Shown: positions 1 to 12,187 of the stretch, piece after piece
Position numbering within the stretch: the stretch's first letter is position 1
Layout of the letters: each line of letters opens with the position of its first letter
Source: Corallium rubrum
Taxonomy: Eukaryota > Cnidaria > Anthozoa > Scleralcyonacea > Coralliidae
Length of the DNA stretch: 64,000 bases
Direction: 5' to 3'
Assembly (NCBI GenBank): GCA_964035015.1
Contig: CAXIUP010000099.1
Location: 22,501 to 86,500 of the forward strand
Notes under the pieces: generated by a model
Database searches by the model: none
What the model saw: the letters and a program-made list of their open reading frames with translations, nothing else
Told to the model about the DNA's origin: nothing
Made by a program: the position numbers and the translations under genes

Positions 1-710
<710 letters not shown>

Positions 711-812
711 TTCGTTCGTTCGTTCGTTCGTTCGTTCGTTCGTTCGTTCGTTCGTTCGTTCGTTCGTTCGTTCGTTCGTTCGTTCGTTCGTTCGTTCGTT
801 CGTTCGTTCGTT
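711..812. repeat. (TTCG)n microsatellite, left flank of the P-type transposon
   Basis: TTCG tetramers run directly into the terminal repeat at 813. The same TTCG tract resumes at 6617 on the far side of the transposon, so the element inserted into a pre-existing microsatellite. Confidence 0.97.
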
Positions 813-843
813 CATAGATAATGGAGGGGGAACTGGATAGGAA
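813..843 (+). repeat. Left terminal inverted repeat of P-type transposon
   Basis: 31 bp, an exact reverse complement of 6586-6616. Identity ends after ...GGATAGGAA, where left and right diverge. Confidence 0.95.
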
Positions 844-913
844 ACTTCTAGCCAAACTGTAGCCTATGCTATAGCACTTCCGCTTCTATCTTGCGGCCTC
901 CTAGCAACGCCGA

Positions 914-939
914 AAGTTGTGCAAGCAACATTTCCGGTT
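914..939 (+). repeat. Left subterminal inverted repeat
   Basis: Starts AAGTTGTGCAA and ends TTTCCGGTT. The reverse complement of 6512-6537 has the same two blocks with a diverged 6-7 bp middle (21 of 26 matches by eye). Subterminal inverted repeats are known accessory sites in P elements; a role here is inferred. Confidence 0.75.
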
Positions 940-971
940 AGAGGTTGTCTGATCTGACTGATCAGATCCAG

Positions 972-2379
972 ATGAATTTCAGTTATTTCAACATCGATTT
1001 GCTATCAAGTCATGCTGCTGAGATTGAGAAGGTAAGCATTGCTACTTAATTTAATTATCTTTTCCTCTTTTTAATACGGTAATGAACTCGTAGGATCATT
1101 TTCTCGCGTTCGTACAACAGCTCTGAATTGGCCATGATTTTGATTTTGTTCAAACCAAAGTTCATGTTGTCCAAATACCTGACAAATACACCTAATGCAC
1201 TTCACAAGTAGTGTTATATTTACCAAACTTTTGTCATATTATATTAATTAGGCTTTTCCCATCACTTTTTGCGATGAAGAAGACGTTGAACTTCAAACTG
1301 GCGTCGGTGAAGTTGCAGCCAGTGAAATCACTGAAATGGACATTGAGAAATCTGCCACAAGATCTGATGGAGGCAAACCAAAGGCAAAGAAAGCTAAAAG
1401 GTCACGAAGAAGAAAGACAAAACAAAAAGTAATCGAGGCTGACTTTCATTATTTGGCGACAGATGCACTGCTCGCCATGAAGGAAAACGACATGCTAAAC
1501 GTTCTCTACAATCATGACATAAATCGTTTGCTGCAAGAACCTGTAGTTTCTTTTCCTTCAGACACTTTGAAAGAAAGATTTGAAAAAACTTGCAAGAAGT
1601 ATTCTTCTCCATTTATAACCACTGCAAGAGAAGCAATGTGGGAGGAGTTTAATAAGATATGGACCGATGCAAATGTTACGAAGCAAATAAAGGATACTTT
1701 GTGCGTTACGTCAGACTTTTGCTCTTGGTTTCTACTCTGTGTACAACAGGCAATTTCAAAAAGATATCTCAAACATGTCCCCAGTACGCTTGTTGCTAAT
1801 GTTGATTTGGCAGATGTAGAAAAAGAATCTGTTGCATATATTGCTGGTGCAGTCTTGAAAAACATTAGTTCCAAACTGTATAAACTAAAGAAGAACGTCG
1901 CCATTACTGGAAAAGATGTTAGTTCAGTGGACATAGACATCAAATTACTTGATGCCTGCAAAGACAGTGAGGAAGAGATGTCGGACAGCACAAGCACCAC
2001 AACCAAGTTGATCGAAGCTTTAAATCGAGGAGGTCTGATCTTCCCTAAAATGTCAATTATTAATATGTTCTTAGAAGTTGAAAGTATATTTAGGCGAAGC
2101 ATTAGTCCAAATTCAAAACTCATCTGTGAAGATTCTTTACTATCTGAATCACTTGATAATGAATCAGTTCAAAACAATTTTCTGAATGCTACAGACAATG
2201 AAATTGCTGAAAATGAACAAAAGTTTAAAATACTTAAAATGTGCTTACAATTTTACATCAAAGTTAGATGTTATGCCCATGCAAAATATCTTATTGAAAA
2301 CTACAGAGTAGACACTAAAACAGAACGTAAGAAGAAAGCACTGAGGAAAAAGCTGCAGCTGTCTGAACAAGAAAAGTAA
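972..2379 (+). CDS. Two-exon accessory gene of the P-type transposon, function unknown (395 aa)
   Basis: Exons 972-1031 and 1252-2379 join in phase 0 (donor AAG|GTAAGC, acceptor TTAATTAG|GCT) to give 395 aa starting at an ATG. The N-terminus is acidic, followed at about residues 60-80 by a Lys/Arg-rich stretch (KAKRSRRRKTKQK) that could be a nuclear localisation signal. The middle and C-terminus include VAYIAGAVLKNI (about 213-224), LNRGGLIFPKMSI (about 275-287) and a final charged helix. To me the YIAG...L..RGGL..P pattern resembles the part that follows the catalytic region in some P/THAP9-type and related transposases, but here it is a separate gene facing the transposase. It may be a regulatory or DNA-binding partner. 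I cannot name a family, and function is inference. Confidence 0.72.
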
Positions 2380-2556
2380 AACAAAAGTAGACAAATTTCT
2401 TTATATACAGTACAGCAGGTATTCAACAACAATACTGATTGTTAAATTTTTCCATTATTGCTTGTCTTAACTTTTGACATTAAATTCCATAATTATTAAG
2501 GGAGCAGTCATTTTTAATGGTCGTGGGTGGGATGGAAGATATTTGGAGGGTCTAAA

Positions 2557-2760
2557 GCTGTGTTTACACTGCAAGCTTGGCTGAGCCTTGGCCTACTTTT
2601 AGGCAGTGTAAACATGTCCTGGGCTGGCCTAGGCCAGAATATCAGGGCTTGCTTCCTTTGTTAGCCTATGCTTTGGCCTTGGCCATGCTTGTTCCAGTGT
2701 AAACACCACACATTTACCCCATGCCAGGCCAGGCCATGGCATGCAGTGTAAACACGGCTT
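2557..2760. mobile_element. Nested short inverted-repeat element
   Basis: Ends are inverted copies of a sequence containing GTGTTTACACTGCA (left about 2557-2578, right about 2738-2760). The internal sequence repeats GGCC/GTGTAAAC motifs. It is non-coding. Confidence 0.6.
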
Positions 2761-2949
2761 ATGTATTTTTTAACCTGCTGCTGGGGAAGGGGGGGGGGGG
2801 GATAAACATCATAAAAAAGAAGGGCTACAAAAAACAATGAACTCATCACACAAAACATAAAATTCACTCTCTAGTTTGATAGAGTATAGAAACTGCAATT
2901 ATCAAAAAGAAACTGCTAGCCCCACCTCCTACCCTGGCTAGCTTTAATG

Positions 2950-2950
<1 letters not shown>

Positions 2951-2986
<36 letters not shown>

Positions 2987-2993
2987 GGGGGGG
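2951..2993. repeat. (GT)n microsatellite followed by poly-G
   Basis: An uninterrupted GT tract to about 2984, then about nine G. Confidence 0.95.
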
Positions 2994-3519
2994 CTAATAT
3001 ACTGTAGCTGGCCGTGCTAAACTTACTACCCCCACCTCAAGTCAATCACAACACTGTCATATATGATCAGTGTGAAGCTGATTCTGAAGCCAAACAGGTA
3101 TACATTCCGTAAAGAATGACATTCTATACTATGTTGTGAGTCTGCAATTCCAGTTTTCAGGCATGGAAGATAAGTGTTTAATATTGAATATTAAAATACA
3201 GTGTAGATAATTATTAAGTGTTTGTGTGTGGTGTGGGGACTACAAGAATAAAAACTTTTTGGTGGGGGCCTTGAAAATTACATCAAGGAAAATGAGGGGC
3301 TATAAAAAATTATCATGTTTTAAAATACTTTCCACCCCACCCTCCACCATTAATAGTGACTGCTCCCTAACTACTTTCTAATAACATTTACATGTATTAC
3401 CCTTGAAGTTAAAGTGGTAACTCTCATTCATGGACAAAAACATTTAATTTTAAAGAGTTTTTAATGGTATGTATCTTATTAAGTTTAACGATTTCTGTAT
3501 AAATTTAATAATTATAAGT

Positions 3520-6429
3520 CTACAACTTTTGTTTCCGCTTTTTCAGAGGACTATTTGTAACAGTTATTCCTTCCCTGGGTCTTTTTGAGCCTTTTGTATT
3601 GCCTTTGGGTGTTATACTTGTTGCTATGCTTCGCTGGATTCTAAATTTATTCTCTTGAAATCCAAATGCTTGCACAGTTGGATTTGTTGATCTCCTGGCA
3701 AGTTGTCGGTGTCGCCCAAAATGCTCTTCCAGTGGATCTTGATTGAATTGGCTTGTTAAAACATATTTAAAGCCATGGTTTAGCAAGAACTTTACCACTT
3801 CTTCCAATGAATAAATAGTTATTCTGAGACCTTAAATAATATAATATAATAGATTGGATTGGAAGGGATTGGAATAGAATGAAATAAAATGGAATTATAG
3901 AATGCCATGGCATGGAATAGAATTACATACCTTCATAGGTTTGAACACTTAAAAACATTTTTGATTTGTCATCCTTGGAGAAATTTCCCTGTCTCTGGTT
4001 GATTGAAGCCTTCCAGGTTTCCAGATACTTTAGGAAAGTATTTTTCAGGAAATCAAACCGAAAATCACTTGCAGAAATGTATGGTGCTAGGTAGGGATTC
4101 CTTTTGTGCACAGAAACTTCAGGCTTGGTATTACAGCAATCAAAAAACCTATCCATCATTGACAAGAAAGTAGCTGTTTCACTGGTGTCGGTAGAGCCAT
4201 GGGCCATCATTACCTTTGAGACAGTCTCACTAAGAACTTGAGCGGCTAGATTAACTCGCATCTTTGAGTAACTAGTTAGATAAACATGTTCATTGCTGAG
4301 CTTGGGCATCATTCGTATCATGTTCTTTCTGTCAGTCTCATAAAGATCCATGATGTGTTTCCAAAGTAATGCTTTCCCATTATTCCATAATTTTCTTGTG
4401 TTTGACCCTGAGCCAGAATTTGCCAAGTTGTTCCTAGCAGTTTTGATGAGATGAGGGGGGTCTGAGAAAAAATAGATGTTTCTCTGTTCGTCAGTTGCAA
4501 ATACATTCTTTGTTTGATAAGTAACTTCATCCCCAGAATTATGGAGGCTGTACAGGCGCTGATTTGGACCAGCTTTATCTGATACTACCACAACAACTTT
4601 GAGACCAGCATAACTTTCAACCAGTCCAACAGCCTTCCACAGGAGTACACTGATCTGCTGTAGCTGTGGTGGTTGCAAAGTAACCCAAACTGAATTTTAG
4701 CCGAGATGCAATACTTGCCACCATAAAAACAAGAGCATGGGTAGCAATGTTTGCTGTTTGGATGCTCTGCTCCTTATTTCGAATTATGTGGCAGTCATCC
4801 ACATCTTTTCCCAGGTTTACAAAGCCAACTAACTCCCCAGTGTTTCTGTCATAGACTAGATCATCCTTTATTGACACCTCATCATGCATAAGCACAACAT
4901 ACTTTTGGATGCCACTCAGCTTTGCTGCCTGGTGCCTCAGATCATCAAACACAGCCTTCTGAAAGCCAGTACTTGGATGAACAATATTTGTATAATCCCG
5001 AAGCGTTCTCTCACAAGGCAGTTTAATGACATTGCTTTCTCTTAAGGCATTGTAAGCAGAAGGAGATCTAAGGTGTACATGTAAAGCAAACCTTATCATC
5101 ATTGGATGCCATCGTATACCCTTTGAATTTTTTTGAAAGGCTTTCTTCTGTTGCTGCCAGAACAGTTTTTCAAAAGAATCTTCAGGCATTTCATCTTCAA
5201 TACCAGAAATAATATTAGTAAAGTCATTGTGCAGTTCATCATTAAGGTAAGCTCCTTTTTGCTGAATTTCATCTTCTAAATTCTTCACCATTGTCCTTAA
5301 CTTTTTCTCTTTTTTCCGTGAGCTTTTCAATTCTTCAATTAGTTTTTCTTTGCAAACTTTACTCAGTGGAGTGTTAGGATGCAGTTCCTTGTTGACAGTT
5401 ACAGCAGTTACTTTTTCTTTTCTTTTCAACTCTGCTGCGACTTGTTGGCAAAATATGCAGCATCCATCTTTACATGTGTCTCCCAACAAAATACTGCAAT
5501 CACAGCTTCTGATACAGGAGGTACATTCAGTATTTTTATTGGTTGTGCCAGAATCAATAAACCACTGATTGTTTTCAGAGTTTCCAGTCTTGGCATTACA
5601 ATAATGCTGTACTAGGTCACTATCTCTGATTCCATTGCATAATATGAATTGTGCTACTTCACTCAGAAGCCATTGAATTCTCACTCTTGACACACTTCTT
5701 TTATACTTTAAGTATATCTCATGGTTGTCAGGCAAAACAATGGAAGAAGATTCAATACTGAATTCTAAAGTTTCATCTACTGTCACCTTGTGAACGATGT
5801 TTCCGTCTTCTGTCAAGTAACCAAAAACAAAGGAAGACTTGTTTTCAATTAAAACAGTCCAAGGTTTAATAATATGTTTGAAGTCTTTCTTTAAGTCTTG
5901 AAGTTCAGTGTATTTATAGACATTAATAATTGCTTCAGGAAAATCTCGCACCAATGTTCTCCTCGCCGGGACTTTCTTGGTTTCAACACTTTTTCGCGGT
6001 AGGTATTCAGTTGGAACACAACCTGGAATAAGTCGCTTTTGACCTTTTTCACCTTTCAAATATAAAATTAAATTTGTTCAAACAATCGGACAGTTCCCTG
6101 ACTTCCATGATCAGTCAACACCAGGTCAACACGCATAATTTTAGGCCTAGGTCAACTTTTCATGCGCCGAACTTAATGCAAATCAGCATAAACAAAGGAA
6201 CAACTGAAAACATACCTTTTTTATAACAACTTTCTTTAAAATGACGAGAACAAATGAACGCATTGTCTGGATTGAAGCCTTTATCGACCCTATTCACAAT
6301 CCGAATAAGTTGACTTCTCCATTCTTCGTGCAACTTGCCTTTCGGAATTTTGAAAAAGCTAAGTGCAGGATACTTAGCTTTTGAAGCATACGTTGGACAG
6401 CCCACTATACAACAATTTGCTCCTGGCAT
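3520..6429 (-). CDS. THAP-domain P-element-type transposase, three exons, one frameshift
   Basis: Exons 6429-6216, 6052-3931 and 3830-3520, with canonical sites (AAAAAAG|GTATGT and CTATGAAG|GTATGT; acceptors TTTGAAAG|GT and TATTTAAG|GT) that preserve phase, giving about 880 aa. Exon 1 is a THAP zinc finger: MPGANCCIVGC...CSRHF supplies the C2CH ligands. Exon 2 holds a Lys/Glu-rich coiled coil and then an RNase H-like DDE core: MHDEVSIKDDLVYDR (first Asp), VVVVSDKAGPNQR (second Asp, where the family usually has SDGAS.NR), then PPHLIKTARNN. Exon 3 carries NQDPLEEHFGR with the catalytic Glu. The reading frame breaks between about 4650 and 4690, after ...LGYFATT, so this copy probably needs repair or is inactive unless the break is a sequence error. 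The protein would cut at the TIRs of this same element. Confidence 0.85.
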
Positions 6430-6511
6430 TGAGCGAATGATAACTCTATTCGAGACTCAATTCAAATACCATTTGACTTATTTCGACCATGATTTGACTC
6501 ACTGTAACGTA

Positions 6512-6537
6512 AACCGGAAACAAAGTTTGCACAACTT
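6512..6537 (-). repeat. Right subterminal inverted repeat
   Basis: Reverse-complement partner of 914-939, lying about 49 bp inside the right TIR; the left copy lies about 70 bp inside its TIR. Confidence 0.75.
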
Positions 6538-6585
6538 GCCAAGATTACCGCGCGACCCAACATAGGCCTTTTGATCTAACCGGCA

Positions 6586-6616
6586 TTCCTATCCAGTTCC
6601 CCCTCCATTATCTATG
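6586..6616 (-). repeat. Right terminal inverted repeat of P-type transposon
   Basis: 31 bp, a perfect inverted copy of 813-843, followed immediately by the resumed TTCG microsatellite. Confidence 0.95.
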
Positions 6617-6834
6617 GTTCGTTCGTTCGTTCGTTCGTTCGTTCGTTCGTTCGTTCGTTCGTTCGTTCGTTCGTTCGTTCGTTCGTTCGTTCGTTCGTTC
6701 GTTCGTTCGTTCGTTTGTTTGTTTGTTTGTTTGTTTGTTTGTTTGTTATTCGTTTATTTATTTATTTATTATTGTATTTATTTGTTTGGTTTATTTATTT
6801 ATTTATTTATATATTTATTTATTTATTTATTTAC

Positions 6835-6917
<83 letters not shown>

Positions 6918-6922
6918 TATAT

Positions 6923-6965
<43 letters not shown>

Positions 6966-6966
6966 T
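6617..6966. repeat. Compound microsatellite (TTCG)n-(TTTG)n-(TTTA)n
   Basis: TTCG repeats to about 6713, TTTG to about 6747, then TTTA with a few variants (TTTATATA, TTTACTTA) to 6966. Together with 711-812 it marks the insertion target of the P-type element. Translated ORFs here are repeat artefacts. Confidence 0.97.
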
Positions 6967-7404
6967 ACTTATACAAAAGACTGACACGAGGACTGTGTGT
7001 AGTAGTGCGTGTGACCAATCATTTTTCCTCTTCACCTCAAACGTTTTGGGGAAGAGCTGGTCCTACCTTCGACGGCAGTCAAAAGTGGTCCTAGCTCGTG
7101 CTCGCTTGAGTCCAAGTTATCAGATTTCTTGCCCTTTGGCTTTCCGGAAAGCATTGTGTTTCAATTTCGAATGGCGCTGCTATGTCAATTTCTGCAATAG
7201 AAATCAAACCATCTTTGAATCATTCGGTCATTTAATTTGTGAAGCACCACTAAATAAGAACTTTTTTTGTTCTAGATACTCGTTCAGATCTATCCTATTT
7301 AGCATTCACATTCAGTTCGGTTTTGAATTACTGTAGATCGATCTCAAGGGGTATTTATATATGGAGGCGAGCCTGGGTACCCAAGCTAGCCCGCTTTGCC
7401 GAGA
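6967..7404. other. Unannotated spacer
   Basis: Non-repetitive by eye. A plus-strand frame stays open to 7336, but it runs on from the microsatellite without a credible start. I see no gene, RNA or repeat. Confidence 0.5.
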
Positions 7405-10128
7405 TGAAATAACAACGATGAACAACAATGTTACAACAATGGTGAACATGGTTGATGTATCAACACGTTCTTCGGTTTTTACAACATGCGTGAACAACGG
7501 TTGTTGTTTCATCAAGCAGTAACAACTTGATACATCAACCATGATCACCATTGTTGGAACATTGTTGTTCATCGTTGTTATTTCGTCATGCTGTTACAAC
7601 ATGTTGCATCATGTTGTTGTTACAACATGTTGCATCACAAGTTCTCCTTTACTTTTTCTGAGTATTACTAACTAACACAGCTTGTACAGCAAACAACTGA
7701 CAATTATTACTAACATCAAGCTGCAATTTCTGAAACTAACTACCAATAACAACTTGTTGAAACAATGATGAACAATGTTGTTCATTTGTCAATGTTGTTC
7801 ACATATGTCAACAAGTTGTCACAGCATTGTTGAAAGTTGTTGCAACATTGTTGCAAGTTGTTACAGCATTGTTCAGGCAACAATGCTTTAACAACTTGCG
7901 AGATTCTTAGGCGTGTACACGCATAAAAACGCACAACTTGTTCACGGTTGTCAACAGGCGTGAACAATGTTGTGCTGCTCGCCGTGATCAATGTTGTGCT
8001 GCTCGCAGTTGTCAACAAGTTCTCTTATGGTTCGAACAACTTGTTCACAGATAAATCAACAGTCATGAACAAGTTGTTCCAACAGCACATTTTTTATAGC
8101 CAACAACGTTGTTCGCACATGATACAACATGCATGTTGTAACAGCACGACGAAATAACAACGATGAACAACAATGTTACAACAATGGTGAACATGGTTGA
8201 TGTATCAACACGTTCTTCGGTTTTTACAACATGCGTGAATAACGGTTGTTGTTTCATCAAGCAGTAACAACTTGTTGAAACAATGATGAACAATGTTGTT
8301 CATTTGTCAATGTTGTTCACATATGTCAACAAGTTGTCACAGCATTGTTGCAAGTTGTTGCAACATTGTTGCAAGTTGTTACAGCATTGTTCAGGCAACA
8401 ATGCTGTAACAACTTGCGAGATTTTTACGCGTGTACACGCATAAAAACGCACAACTTGTTCACGGTTGTCAACAGGCGTGAACAATGTTGTGCTGCTCGC
8501 CGTGAACAAGTTGTCAACAAGTTGTTCACTTATGGTTCGAACAACTAGTTCACGGATAAATCAACAGTCATGAACAAGTTGTTCCAACAGCACATTTTTT
8601 ATAGCCAACAACGTTGTTCGCACACGATACAACATGTAACAGCACGACGAAATAACAACGATGAACAACAATGTTACAACAATGGTGAACATTGTTGATG
8701 TATCAACACGTTCTTCGGTTTTTACAACATGCGTGAACAACGGTTGTTGTTTCATCAAGCAGTAACAACTTGATACATCAACCATGATCACCATTGTTGG
8801 AACATTGTTGTTCATCGTTGTTATTTCGTCATGCTGTTACAACATGTTGCATCATGTTGCTGTTACAACATGTTGCATCACAAGTTCTCATTTACTTTTT
8901 CTGAGTATTACTAACTAACACAGCTTGTACAGCAAACAACTGACAATCATTACTAACATCAAGCTGCAATTTCTGAAACTAACTACCAGTAACAACTTGT
9001 TGAAACAATGATGAACAATGTTGTTCATTTGTCAATGTTGTTCACATATGTCAACAAGTTGTCACAGCATTGTTGCAAAGTTGCAAGTTGTTACAGCATT
9101 GTTCAGGCAACAATGCTGTAACAACTTGCGAGATTTTTACGCGTGTACACGCATAAAAACGCACAACTTGTTCACGGTTGTCAACAGGCGTGAACAATGT
9201 CGTGCTGCTCGCCGTGAACAAGTTGTCAACAAGTTGTTCACTTATGGTTCGAACAACTTGTTCACGGATAAATCAACAGTCATGAGCAAGTTGTTCCAAC
9301 AGCACATTTTTTATAGCCAACAACGTTGTTCGCACATGATACAACATGTAACAGCACGACGAAATAACAACGATGAACAACAATGGTGAACATGGTTGAT
9401 GTATCAACACGTTCTTCGGTTTTTACAACATGCGTGAACAACGGTTGTTGTTTCATCAAGCAGTAACAACTTGTTGAAACAATGATATGTTGTTCATTTG
9501 TCAATGTTGTTCACATATGTCAACAAGTTGTCACAGCATTGTTGCAAGTTGTTGCAACATTGTTGCAAGTTGTTACAGCATTGTTCAGGCAACAATGCTG
9601 TAACAACTTTCGAGATTTTTACGCGTGTACACGCATAAAAACGCACAACTTGTTCACGGTTGTCAACAGGCGTGAACAATGTGCTGCTCGCCGTGAACAA
9701 GTTGTCAACAAGTTGTTCACTTATGGTTTGAACAACTTGTTCACGGATAAATCAACAGTCATGAACAAGTTGTTCCAACAGCACACTTATTATAGCCAAC
9801 AACGTTCGCACATGATACAACATGTTGTAACAGCATGACGAAATAAGAACGATGAACAACAATGTCACAACAATGGTGAACATGGTTGATGATATCAACA
9901 CGTTCTTCGGTTGTTATACAACATGTGTGAACAACGGTTGTTTCAACATGCGTGAACAACGGTTGTTGTTTCATCAAGCAGTAACAACTTGTTGAATCAA
10001 TGATGAACAATGTTGTTCATTTATCAATGTTGTTCACATATGTCAACAAGTTGTCACAGCATTGTTGAAAGTTACAGCATTGTTCAGGCAACAATGCTGT
10101 AACAACTTGCGAGATTTTTACGCGTGTA
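7405..10128. repeat. Complex ~0.5-kb repeat array rich in ACAAC/GTTGT, five partial to full copies
   Basis: A landmark beginning TTCATTTGTCAATGTTGT recurs near 7780, 8300, 9025, 9494 and 10017, so spacing is about 470-725 bp. Units contain many self-complementary pieces, including a perfect 12-bp palindrome GCGTGTACACGC (for example 8429-8440) inside an A/T-flanked stem. A ~240-bp extra segment (7520-7765, again about 8767-9003) alternates with the basic unit. The array stops at 10128 in the middle of that palindrome. Short ORFs on both strands are shadows of the repeat. I cannot assign a known family. Confidence 0.85.
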
Positions 10129-10300
10129 GCTTGCTTGCTTGTGCTATTGTGTAATTTATCAGTTCTGGTAAGACACGAAGTCTCATTGTTTTAAATATGA
10201 ACTGTACATGAACAGAACATGTGAATTGTTAATATGTCGAAAGAAGCTGATAAAAACAAATTTTGTCGCGTGTACGAAGCTTTTAGTGCCAGCCCTCATT
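10129..10300. other. Unannotated spacer
   Basis: AT-rich unique-looking sequence with no feature I can support. Confidence 0.4.
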
Positions 10301-10303
10301 TCA

Positions 10304-10521
10304 AGTGCCTATGAAGCGAAAAATTATTATTGTCTTAAATGAAAGAACTCTTAAAACTACAACGTAACATCTTTTGTAGATCTTCGTTTCCGTGCTTCGT
10401 TGAGATATTTCAGTTTTTTTGATATGCAAAGTAAACACTTTGACATCACACGTGTATAATGAGTTATCGGAGAAAGTTCTATATCTTTGCTATTATCAAA
10501 CGAAATCACTTCATAGGCACT
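10304..10521. mobile_element. MITE of the AGTGCCTATGAA family, TTAA-type
   Basis: Inverted ends AGTGCCTATGAAG and CTTCATAGGCACT enclose about 200 bp of non-coding AT-rich DNA. The right flank is TTAA and the left flank is TTCA, a decayed TTAA. The same termini occur at 15109-15230 and 35665-36494, each flanked by TTAA on both sides, which suggests a TTAA-targeting superfamily (piggyBac or Kolobok type). Confidence 0.72.
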
Positions 10522-10552
10522 TTAAGCAGTGGCCCCTTTCTTTTTGCTAGTA

Positions 10553-11887
10553 AATATGACAGCTGATCATTAAGGATTTGAATGAGAATTCGGTTATAAT
10601 TTGAAAAATATTGCCGTATTTTCGTTAAATCTATAAAATAAACTTACTTTTAATGAGTGAGTTGAGACTTGTTATAGCGCTACTTTGAACAGCTGTAGTT
10701 CAAGGGAAAGATCAGGATAATAATAATACTTTATTATATAGCTAGACTTTCACTGGATACAGCGATGACTGTCATTGGTTGGTTTGTGGTCACATGACCT
10801 TAGTTAAATTTCAATGTCTACCAAGCGGGCAATAATTGAGAACTTATTGCCTGCTCGGTCAATAAGTTTTCAATTGTTGATCGCTAGAACTTTGAACTCT
10901 TCACGGCATCCTTTAAACAAAAGCTTGTTTGATACGAAAAAAAGAACATTTCTAGGTCTTCACTCTTCAAAGCATGTGTGAAGATTAACTGGAGAAATGT
11001 ATTGCTGTTCTTTTGTTCTGAAACTTACATTTGTTCGGTTGAAGCGAAATTACGGAGCCAGGCGAAATGTTTTGGTAAGTCTTAGCGTTTGTTTTTTGTG
11101 TACTTTCCCTTGATAAACGTCGAAATTATTCAGCGAAACTCAAGCTATATAACAAAACATTTAATGTCTGATCCCTCGGGAAACAGTTAGTTTTGTTTTC
11201 TCTCGAGTCTCGATGTTTCCCTCGACTTCGTCTCGGGAAATATCAAGACTCTCGGGAAAACAAAACTAACTGTTTCCCTCGGGAGCAGACATTAAGTGTA
11301 TATTATTCCTCAAATACCAATACAGGCACATGAAAAGATATTTACATAAAAGTACAGAACGTACCGTAACATGAACTAGATAATACCATGCAAACTATGG
11401 TTAAAAGTGTGAAGGGTATATTAATTGAGTTAGATAATATAGCTAGTAGTACAGTGTATGGTAATATGGGTTAGACAATATAATGACTATCATATAATGA
11501 AAGAATATTATGAAAATATTTTGATATTATTTATCATGATACACTTATCGTGTACATTTATTATATATAGAAAGAAATCCTTCGTGTCAAGTAAACGGAA
11601 AGACGCGTTTACACTGTATATATTATTTATAAAAGTTTTTCGAAGCTCTACAAACTTTTTGCTGGAGCAGGACATTAAATAGTGAAATTCATCACCGATT
11701 TCATTCGAGTGACATAAAGTACACTTTCGTTCCGCCGTTCAAAGTAATGCTGCTATTACAAGTCGTAAACATATGAAAGTTAAACTGTTAAAAGTAAGTT
11801 TATTCTATAGATTTAACGAAACTACGGCAATATTTTTTAAATTATAACCGAATTCTCATTCAAATCCTTAATTCAACTGTCATATTT
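10553..11887. mobile_element. Long inverted-repeat element (~100-bp arms)
   Basis: Left arm 10553-10653 and right arm 11787-11887 are about 90% identical in inverse orientation (for example GAATGAGAATTCGGTTATAA against its complement). The interior is non-coding and includes a second internal palindrome (11161-11295). No transposase is seen, so it is probably a non-autonomous foldback element. Confidence 0.75.
11161..11295. repeat. 135-bp near-perfect palindrome
   Basis: Arms 11161-11200 and 11256-11295 (TTAATGTCTG...GTTAGTTTTGTTTTC and its complement) pair almost fully. The centre, with its CTCGGGAAA/TTTCCCTCGA pieces, continues the pairing, so the whole segment could extrude as a hairpin. 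Confidence 0.85.
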
Positions 11888-12187
11888 ATTACTGTCAACC
11901 AGCACAACCCTAATGTAAAGGTGGAGTACAAGTTTGGGCTGTCTGTGGCTACACAAAGCAAGGAGACGACTTTCTTCGAATTCTGACTAGCGTCCTAGAA
12001 TTGTAAGTCTATAATTTCCTGGACGCACTAGTGATATCATTTCATTTTGAACTCTTGTTCCAGTATAAAGACAGTAATATGTATGACCAATCTCCCTTGT
12101 AATGGTAGAAAACTGAGATTTCAAGTGTCAAGTAATGATTGGAACTCGGTGGTGTTTTATTAATACGACAATCTACCTCACTGTCTT
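11888..12187. other. Unannotated spacer
   Basis: No open frame, RNA or repeat that I can support. Confidence 0.4.

Larger units (their letters stand above)
2499..3368. mobile_element. MITE-like element with AGGGAGCAGTCA inverted ends, inside the P-type transposon
   Basis: AGGGAGCAGTCA...TTAATGGT at the left matches in inverse orientation the right end at about 3345-3368, with further similarity inward (GTGGG..GGATGGAA versus GTGGGGTGGAAA). It fills the spacer between the two convergent genes and carries a nested smaller element (2557-2760) and a GT microsatellite (2951-2993). There is no coding capacity. Confidence 0.65.
813..6616 (-). mobile_element. P-element/THAP9-type DNA transposon, 5.8 kb, with 31-bp TIRs and two convergent genes
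   Basis: The ends 813-843 and 6586-6616 are perfect 31-bp inverted repeats beginning CATAGATAATGG, and P-element termini likewise begin with CA. Imperfect subterminal inverted repeats lie at 914-939 and 6512-6537. Both flanks are TTCG microsatellite. The flanking bases agree as a 7-bp direct repeat (GTTCGTT) but not as 8 bp, although a tetramer repeat makes the target duplication ambiguous. Inside are a THAP-domain transposase (minus strand, 6429-3520) and a second gene (plus strand, 972-2379) converging on a 1.1-kb spacer filled by smaller inserted elements. The element looks fairly young, because the TIRs are identical and most coding sequence is open, but the transposase has one frameshift. 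Confidence 0.9.

Noticed and set aside
1394..2123. Minus-strand ORFs overlapping the accessory gene of the P-type element
   Set aside because: Antisense to a well-supported two-exon ORF and without plausible starts or motifs.
6614..7336. ORF of 240 residues with YLFI repeats
   Set aside because: Translated TTTG/TTTA microsatellite running into spacer; no real start.
7312..10010. Many 60-120 residue ORFs on both strands of the ACAAC/GTTGT repeat
   Set aside because: They repeat with the DNA unit, overlap on both strands and have strongly biased composition (QQCCNN, LFTHVV); no domain.
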